Assembly (NCBI RefSeq): GCF_030272695.1
Contig: NZ_JARFYN010000045.1
Span: 1 to 57,390 of the forward strand
Direction: 5' to 3'
Origin: Martinezella calliandrae
GTDB lineage: Bacteria; Pseudomonadota; Alphaproteobacteria; Rhizobiales; Rhizobiaceae
DNA: 57,390 nt
The number at the start of each line of letters is the position of its first letter. Position 1 is the first letter of the stretch. Of the stretch, positions 52,442-57,390 are shown piece by piece. The notes under the pieces were generated by a model, which was not told where the DNA came from, did no database searches, and was given only the letters and a program-made list of their open reading frames with translations. The translations under genes were made by a program, and so were the position numbers.

Positions 52442-53884
52442 TCAATGCAGGATGCGTTCAAGCAAATTGCGATCTATTTCACTTTCAACCTTGGCGGGGA
52501 ATCTTTCAAGGAACACGTCTCGCGCGGTCACCCAAGGATCACTGTCATCCGACTGGAGATTGGCTGCAGCACCCCACCAGTTGATGCCCTGCCAGGAAAG
52601 CCGAAAGGCCAGGTAGTTTGCCAAGGCGCCGACACTGACACCGTATTCCGCGGCGATTTCCGGAACGACGGTCTTCAGTCTCGGTACCGAATTACGAGCT
52701 GCCTCGACACAAGCCTGCGCCAATTCTTCCGCTTGGTTGTTCAGGCTTGCGTCACCTGCAAACTGGCTCGCGGCGATCTCCTCGTCAGAGTTTCGTCGTT
52801 CGGCCGACGTCTCATCCGCCTCGATAACTTCCAAAGTGGGCGCATCAGGCTGCTGACCAGCATGAAAGAGTTCGTGCAAGAGATCGAAAAGCCAGCGCGC
52901 CTCATGACGCGAGGTTTGCTTCAAGACGACGACGTTGCGGTAATCGTAACGCCAGCATGCACCGTGAAATGTACCTCGGTCGCGAAGCGGCAACACCGGG
53001 ACGCCAAGGTCCCATGCATAGTGAAGCGCAGACCGAAGCTCGAACTCGCCATACGCCTTAATCACCGATTCGCGAAATACGCCGGGGTCCAGCGGGATCT
53101 GCCCACTGGGAAGATCTGCACAAGAACGCATCACTGTCACCGCAAGATAGTGTGCGTAGGCAGCGTAAGCTGTCGTAGTTCTTTGAGACCGGTTTGCAGG
53201 CATCTTGAAGCGCGCCTGGGCGGCCGCAAGGTGGGGCGCCTGTAGCGCAGAGGCCCCGAGCAGATTTTCCCGTGTCCAGCCGAATATCCGCTGCAGAACT
53301 TCACTGGCCTTCTGCAGGATTTGGCCTTGATCCTCAACCTTAACCTCTCCCGACAAGCGGGCATTGTCCGCCGGCGGCAGCAACCGCGTAAGGACAAAAT
53401 CGCGATCAAGACCGACCTGACGCAATTTCGCGAAGAGGCTGTCGACAGAAATCGCAGGCAACGGCAACAGGATGTCATTGCGGATTCTCACGCCAATTGC
53501 GTTCGCGACGTCCTGCAGTCTCTGCAGACTTGCCGAGCTGTATCGATCCGCTTCATAACGTTGGATTTGCTGCTCCTTAAGATTGAGCCGATCAGCGAGG
53601 TCCTTCTGGCTAAGGCCCGATGCAATACGTGCTTTGATGAGGCCCTCGGCCAACCCTTCGAACGAATCGAGGGTGATCACCGAAAGATCCGAAGCCTTCA
53701 GGCTCTCATACTCGTCAAGCTCCCGCTCCAGATCGGCGATCTGGCTCTCAAGCGCGTCTCGTTCAGCCTGTACAAGACGCGGATGGACTCCCGCTCTGCC
53801 CTGAAGGGAAAACTCGGTCAGCGCCTTCTTAAACTTCTCAGCCTGCGAGCGGGTAATCTTAAACTGCCGTTCGTTGGTGATCAT
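52442..53884 (-). CDS. XRE-family regulator with ImmA/IrrE metallopeptidase domain
   Basis: 480 residues. A coiled coil (about 38-65) precedes an XRE helix-turn-helix (GLIKARIASGLSQKDLADRL, about 81-130). A linker follows, then an ImmA/IrrE peptidase with HELFH (337-341) and downstream glutamates in EEIAASQFAG. ImmA-type proteases cleave repressors or, when fused, act on themselves on a signal. It overlaps the nucleotidyltransferase gene as ATGA. It is a plausible repressor of the whole operon at the palindrome 54320-54339. Confidence 0.88.
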   Translation of the reverse strand: MITNERQFKITRSQAEKFKKALTEFSLQGRAGVHPRLVQAERDALESQIADLERELDEYESLKASDLSVITLDSFEGLAEGLIKARIASGLSQKDLADRLNLKEQQIQRYEADRYSSASLQRLQDVANAIGVRIRNDILLPLPAISVDSLFAKLRQVGLDRDFVLTRLLPPADNARLSGEVKVEDQGQILQKASEVLQRIFGWTRENLLGASALQAPHLAAAQARFKMPANRSQRTTTAYAAYAHYLAVTVMRSCADLPSGQIPLDPGVFRESVIKAYGEFELRSALHYAWDLGVPVLPLRDRGTFHGACWRYDYRNVVVLKQTSRHEARWLFDLLHELFHAGQQPDAPTLEVIEADETSAERRNSDEEIAASQFAGDASLNNQAEELAQACVEAARNSVPRLKTVVPEIAAEYGVSVGALANYLAFRLSWQGINWWGAAANLQSDDSDPWVTARDVFLERFPAKVESEIDRNLLERILH

Positions 53885-54318
53885 GGCAGACTCCTTAGAT
53901 TCAATTCCACCACGCCCTTCGGCACGCCATTGCGATCACTTTGAAAAAACTCCCTATAGGTTACTCCTGGAGCAGCTTGCCAAGATGCCGGGAAGAGCTC
54001 ACCGCCATATTTGAACTTCATCGCTGCGCGTTGGTCCTTGAAGTCCAGGAGGACGGGATCGAGAAGATCCGGGTTCACGCCGGTCGTATCCCAAGCACCG
54101 TCATAGTCACTGGGAAGTTCCTTCTGTGAAATGAAGCTGCCGTCTAACAACACAATCCTGCAGCCGGCAGTCGACAAATTCTTAAGCGCCGCACCGAGGC
54201 CAGCTATAAGACGTCGGCGTTGTTCATTGCCTGAGAAATAGAGCTGCACTTCTTGCCAAGTGGCCTGGTGGACACCTGGGGGAAGATAACCAGTCGATGA
54301 GTCGATCGGTGGAAACAT
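53881..54318 (-). CDS. minimal nucleotidyltransferase-like protein (DUF6932 type)
   Basis: 145 residues. LLDGSFISQKELPSDYDGAWD-type sequence gives the nucleotidyltransferase pattern G-S, ten residues, D-x-D (Gly60, Ser61, Asp71, Asp73). The N-terminus LPPGVHQATWQEVQ is typical of the family I know as DUF6932, often found beside XRE genes. Such proteins may transfer a nucleotide to a tRNA or protein as a toxin. First gene of the operon; it appears to be translated from a leaderless transcript. Confidence 0.75.
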   Translation of the reverse strand: MFPPIDSSTGYLPPGVHQATWQEVQLYFSGNEQRRRLIAGLGAALKNLSTAGCRIVLLDGSFISQKELPSDYDGAWDTTGVNPDLLDPVLLDFKDQRAAMKFKYGGELFPASWQAAPGVTYREFFQSDRNGVPKGVVELNLRSLP

Positions 54319-54353
54319 GACACAACAATATCGTTGTGTTCCGCGAGTGTCAA
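54319..54353 (-). promoter_or_regulatory. sigma-70 promoter with palindromic operator; predicted leaderless start
   Basis: On the minus strand TTGACA (54348-54353) is followed after 17 bases by TATTGT (54325-54330). The -10 box ends 6 bases before the ATG at 54318, so transcription should start at or next to the ATG. ACACAACAATATCGTTGTGT (54320-54339) is a 20-bp dyad with one mismatched pair and covers the -10 box. No ribosome site exists. The operator position fits autorepression, most simply by the XRE protein of the operon. Confidence 0.7.
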
Positions 54354-54462
54354 TCCGGGTCCGCTCCGCAAAGCTCCGAGCTCGGCAGGCGACAAATCCC
54401 CGAAAATGTTAGTATGTGGCTCGTCATAAGGTCAGTGCTGAAAATCGGCTTAGGGCGCGATA

Positions 54463-55635
54463 TCAGTAAGGTCGCTCTTGGGCGATCTCCCAGTCGTCGG
54501 GCATCCGCGACGCGAATTCGTGGAATGGCCAAACCTCCATGATCGGCTCCAATTCCAACATTATGCATCGGAGAACATTCATCGCGGAACTGCAAAAGTC
54601 GACCGTCGACTGGTGTAATCCCACGTCGAGTATATGACGGTGCATGATTTTGTTCGCCCGATCTAGGAAATCAGGATGAGTATCGAAACGAGGGTTGTGA
54701 AAGATCTTCTCTTTCACCTTTCGAAACAGCTCAATGGCGCCCAAAAGGAGCACTCCCCCGGCCCCGGTCCAGAGATAAGGATTTTGCAGTTCAAATCCCT
54801 GAATCGCCTTGTAAGCGACAGTGGCTTCGATCTTCTCACAAAGTTTTACAGCAAACAGATCGGCTTCGAACTCTTCTTCCTTCGGCGAGAGCTGACCTTC
54901 CAAGCTCCTTCCATGATCCAGACAATGATGTCCGAGCTCATGCGCAAGGCCAAATATCTCCATCGCAATTGCCATTTGTTCCATTAGGAGCACTTCTTCT
55001 CGGGTCGACGGCCGAAAATCCGTCAAAATGTGCGTGCCGGTCAGCGCATAAGAAGTGAAAATTCGCCACCAGTATCTCACCAGATCAGGCCTGCGTCGTA
55101 GTTGCTGTCGAAGTCCCTTCTCGTTGTAGCCAATACCCGTCTCAAACGGCAGGAGGTTGCAGGTTCGCACATATGCCCTAGCGACCAGACCGCAAAACCG
55201 CGTGAAATGCGTACCCATCGCAATTATGGATTGATCGGTCATCACCACGTTGATTTTAGAAATTAGTGGTCCCGATTTAGGCTCCACCACAAAATGTGCG
55301 CTTTGCGCGACAGCATGTTGCGCCGGCGATAACCCGGAGAGCAGTGCATCAACCACGCGGGCCAACATCACCTCGGAATGCCGACTTACACCGGGGCTGG
55401 TGACCGGGGCGTCCAATGCACGCTCGTGTGTCCGGCTTTGCATAGCCGCAATCTCGTCGGCTCTCCAACCGGCGGCTTGAAAGGCCTCCACGCGTGCTGC
55501 CCTCTCAGTATCACTCGGTAAATGGTCCGGATCATCAAATGCAGACCAATCGTTCTTCCGCGCCCGGTCCAACATCTGTTTCCACAGGTCAACGGCAGCA
55601 ACCTTATTCGAATGTTCCACTCTCCCGCCCTTCAT
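54463..55635 (-). CDS. predicted HExxH zinc peptidase-like protein
   Basis: About 390 residues. IFGLAHELGHHCLDHGRS carries HELGH, and EEEFEADLFAVKLCE about 20 residues later supplies the third ligand glutamate, as in gluzincin metallopeptidases. A hydrophobic segment (GAGGVLLLGAIELF) could touch a membrane. The ATG at 55635 follows GAGGAG. The family was not named with certainty; a relation to phage-exclusion proteases is possible but not shown. It lies 144 bases upstream of the eight-gene operon, on the same strand. Confidence 0.65.
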   Translation of the reverse strand: MKGGRVEHSNKVAAVDLWKQMLDRARKNDWSAFDDPDHLPSDTERAARVEAFQAAGWRADEIAAMQSRTHERALDAPVTSPGVSRHSEVMLARVVDALLSGLSPAQHAVAQSAHFVVEPKSGPLISKINVVMTDQSIIAMGTHFTRFCGLVARAYVRTCNLLPFETGIGYNEKGLRQQLRRRPDLVRYWWRIFTSYALTGTHILTDFRPSTREEVLLMEQMAIAMEIFGLAHELGHHCLDHGRSLEGQLSPKEEEFEADLFAVKLCEKIEATVAYKAIQGFELQNPYLWTGAGGVLLLGAIELFRKVKEKIFHNPRFDTHPDFLDRANKIMHRHILDVGLHQSTVDFCSSAMNVLRCIMLELEPIMEVWPFHEFASRMPDDWEIAQERPY

Positions 55636-55689
55636 TGTGCTCCTCACCAAACAACTTTTCCGACTTGTTTGGCTGATTTATCTTCCTCG

Positions 55690-55960
55690 CTACGCAAGAA
55701 CACTCGTTGAGAGACGGTTGGCATCCTTGGTGCTCACAGAATGCCCCATGCCCGAAACCTCCCCCTCCCCCGTCATCTCGCGCAACCCAAGCTCCTCGAC
55801 CATCCTCAGCGCCGCCCGCGGCGTCACCTTGAGTGTCTCGGCGATCATGTCGGCCGAGACCAGCGGCCGAGACATCACCAGTTCGATCAGGCCCGCCAGA
55901 TTTGACGTCGAGCGCCGGCCGACCGGGGGCGCTCCATCTGCTTTGCGAGCGCCAATCGGT
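55690..55960 (-). pseudogene. C-terminal fragment of a DUF1612/HTH (RHE_PE00001-type) protein
   Basis: The minus strand encodes RPVGRRSTSNLAGLIELV and RPLVSADMIAETLKVTPRA then ALRMVEELGLREMTG, which matches the helix-turn-helix C-terminus of a protein common on rhizobial plasmids. A one-base change in the G-rich run near 55770 shifts the expected RFRAWG ending out of frame. The main DUF1612 domain is missing upstream. Confidence 0.6.
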
Positions 55961-55993
55961 CATGCTCCTGAGGCCAAATCGGGGGCCGCCGGC

Positions 55994-57187
55994 TTATTGC
56001 AGGGCGTTGAATTCCGCTTCAACGTTATTCAGCTCAGCCCGCGAAGGCGTGAAGGGGCTTGGGAATGTGCGCTGCTCGCAGAACTGCGTCGCCTCATCCT
56101 CGGTCTTGCGGTAAGCCTGCATTTCGACGAGCACGCAGAGCCGCTTATCGGCTCCCGCCCACCTCGCGGTGCAGGTCGCCTTCATAGCCATGGGATCGGA
56201 AGCAGGAGCCTTGCCCATCTCCGCCTGCCAGCAGGCGGCGACAATGTCTTGCTTCATCACCTCAAGACCAAGCGCAAAGTTCTTTTCGTCCTTGTCGGGC
56301 CCATCGGTGAATTTGTTCGCAGCGTAGAAGAAGTAGCTCGGATGATTGGTTCCCATGATATTGGCGGTGCGCCCGTCCGGAAGCTTAATCTGCTTCACGT
56401 CGAGAATCCCGAGATTGACGTTGAAGAGGCGCTTGAACCAGCTTCGCATCGGAGACCCGAGTGCCATGATCGGCTTCGCCTCTGGTGCATTTGCCGTTTT
56501 TGTCCAAAGGTTAAGCAGCGGTACCCCGTAGGTATCGAATGTGCCATTGTAAATTCCGGACTCGTCCAAACGTTGCCCATCACCTGCAGGTGCTGCGACA
56601 GGCACCACATCAAGGATTGCGCCGTAGAGCTCATAGTCGCTCTTCGGAATTCCGTTCTCACCAAGCAGGCTTGTCCATCGGTTGGTCGTGTTCGAGTTGA
56701 GATAGTCCTGCTTCTCAAGAACGAGCGTGAGCGGCGGAAAGTCCATGACTTCCAGCGAGCGGTTGTTCAGCATCGGGAGGCCGAGCGGCAGGAGGAAGCG
56801 CCAGTCGTAGCGCCATTTGCCAGCGCTATTGAAACCGCGTGCCAACGCCAGCGCAACGTCGCCCAACCCGAGAAACGCCTCATACCGATCTACGAAACCG
56901 ATCGGTTCAGGCCCAGTCAACTTTGCGATATAGCTCCCATTTTCCATAGAGACAGTGGCCGTGGTCGACGAAAACCCGTCACGTCTTAGGGAGTCATTGA
57001 GATAGTGCTCGACAGTGTGCTCAAGGGACCATGAGCGGTAGCAAACATTGCTGCAATTATTCGGGAAAGAATAGAGGTCAGTGATGCGCTGCGCATCACC
57101 GAGCTGAATTTCATTTTCGGCAGCCGCCGCGATCCCGGCGAATGATATGAGAGAGGCTGCGATACAATGCACGATCTTACGTTTCAT
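55994..57187 (-). CDS. secreted protein of unknown function
   Basis: 397 residues with a clear Sec signal (KIVHCIAASLISFAGIAAAA, cleavage after AAA near residue 23). The mature part has several cysteines (NNCSNVCYRSW, CWQAEMG, CTARW, C near the end) that suggest disulphides. Segments such as GVPLLNLW, PIMALGSPMRSWF and MGTNHPSYFFY recall the strand-loop pattern of uracil-DNA-glycosylase folds, but the export signal argues against that role. No family assigned. Its start is at ATG 57187, preceded by GGAGGGAG. Confidence 0.75.
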   Translation of the reverse strand: MKRKIVHCIAASLISFAGIAAAAENEIQLGDAQRITDLYSFPNNCSNVCYRSWSLEHTVEHYLNDSLRRDGFSSTTATVSMENGSYIAKLTGPEPIGFVDRYEAFLGLGDVALALARGFNSAGKWRYDWRFLLPLGLPMLNNRSLEVMDFPPLTLVLEKQDYLNSNTTNRWTSLLGENGIPKSDYELYGAILDVVPVAAPAGDGQRLDESGIYNGTFDTYGVPLLNLWTKTANAPEAKPIMALGSPMRSWFKRLFNVNLGILDVKQIKLPDGRTANIMGTNHPSYFFYAANKFTDGPDKDEKNFALGLEVMKQDIVAACWQAEMGKAPASDPMAMKATCTARWAGADKRLCVLVEMQAYRKTEDEATQFCEQRTFPSPFTPSRAELNNVEAEFNALQ

Positions 57188-57275
57188 GATGCTCCCTCCA
57201 GTTTTTCTTATGCTGCCGTGGAGTTATCAATTCGGCAAGGTACGTGTGGCCGATTTGGTGGCAGGGTTTCAGTAA

Positions 57276-57390
57276 GGGGCTGTTGAAAAAATCTCATGTA
57301 TCTGATTCAATTGAGTTATCGTTGATTCTCTGGAGCCTTCCGATGCTCGGCCGTAAGGAACGCGATCAGCTCGAACTCTACATGTGCGGC
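57276..57390 (+). mobile_element. left end of an IS1182-like element
   Basis: GGGGCTGTTGAAAAA at 57276-57290 looks like the terminal repeat of an IS. The frame from the ATG at 57343 reads MLGRKERDQLELYMCG to the window end, the usual start of IS1182-family transposases in rhizobia. The rest lies outside the window. Confidence 0.65.
57343..57390 (+). CDS. IS1182-family transposase, 5' end only
   Basis: Sixteen codons (MLGRKERDQLELYMCG) reach the window edge without a stop. A TGGAG ribosome site lies 9 bases before the ATG. Family assignment rests on these residues and the adjacent terminal repeat. Confidence 0.6.
   Translation, partial: MLGRKERDQLELYMCG

Noticed and set aside
1..57390. CRISPR arrays or long tandem repeats
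   Set aside because: No regularly spaced direct repeats of 20-40 bases were seen anywhere in the window.

Overview
The window looks like a chromosome or large-replicon segment of a rhizobial alphaproteobacterium, most likely Mesorhizobium or a close Phyllobacteriaceae relative. The evidence is a Mesorhizobium-like GrpE, a complete imuA-imuB-dnaE2 mutagenesis operon with an alphaproteobacterial LexA box (GTTC-N7-GTTC), a fragment of a rhizobial DUF1612/helix-turn-helix plasmid protein, and rhizobial-type IS21, IS5, ISL3 and IS1182 elements. This assignment rests on recognition by eye, not on a search.

Layout. (1) 1-3.4 kb: truncated DoxX gene, grpE, and a two-gene unit of a HAD phosphatase and a PurF-like protein that lacks the glutaminase cysteine. 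(2) 4.1-17.7 kb: a carbohydrate-type catabolic locus. It has an ABC importer (binding protein, two permeases, ATPase), a PfkB kinase, an SDR, a NagD-like HAD phosphatase, an unusual regulator (TIM-barrel domain fused to a degenerate sigma-54 activator core and a Fis helix), a Tm-1-like protein, a PEP-hydrolase-type TIM-barrel enzyme, a divergent third TIM-barrel copy and a KstD-like flavoprotein. A shared direct-repeat motif lies upstream of the binding-protein gene and between the divergent genes at 8 kb, so the two units probably form one regulon. (3) 18.3-22.8 kb: a decay zone with an IS21 remnant, a frame-broken helical-repeat gene, a broken Ham1 pyrophosphatase and an intact adenosine-deaminase-like gene. 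(4) 22.8-28.6 kb: a caspase-like protease cassette with an alpha/beta hydrolase, a large unknown protein and a membrane protein. (5) 29-36 kb: DNA damage tolerance genes (dnaE2, imuB, imuA, dinB) and a fragment of an SRAP/YedK protein. (6) 36.9-40.2 kb: a NERD-NACHT gene split by a frameshift. (7) 41.3-43.2 kb: an ISL3 element nested in an IS5-type remnant. (8) 43.5-46.8 kb: a three-gene DUF262 / DUF3696 ATPase / unknown cassette. (9) 47.2-54.3 kb: an eight-gene, almost gapless operon (nucleotidyltransferase, XRE-ImmA/IrrE, DUF4186, radical SAM, methyltransferase-like, ASCH, P-loop kinase, DUF763) read from what looks like a leaderless promoter carrying a palindromic operator. (10) 54.5-57.4 kb: an HExxH protein, a DUF1612 fragment, a secreted protein and the first bases of an IS1182-like element.

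The region from about 18 to 57 kb has the character of a defence or genomic island: short conserved cassettes, broken IS elements, decayed genes and few housekeeping functions. The strongest candidate for an undescribed system is the eight-gene operon at 47.2-54.3 kb. It combines nucleotide-handling domains (kinase, nucleotidyltransferase, ASCH, radical SAM, DPPW methyltransferase) with a protease-linked repressor. The caspase cassette at 23.3-28.6 kb is second.
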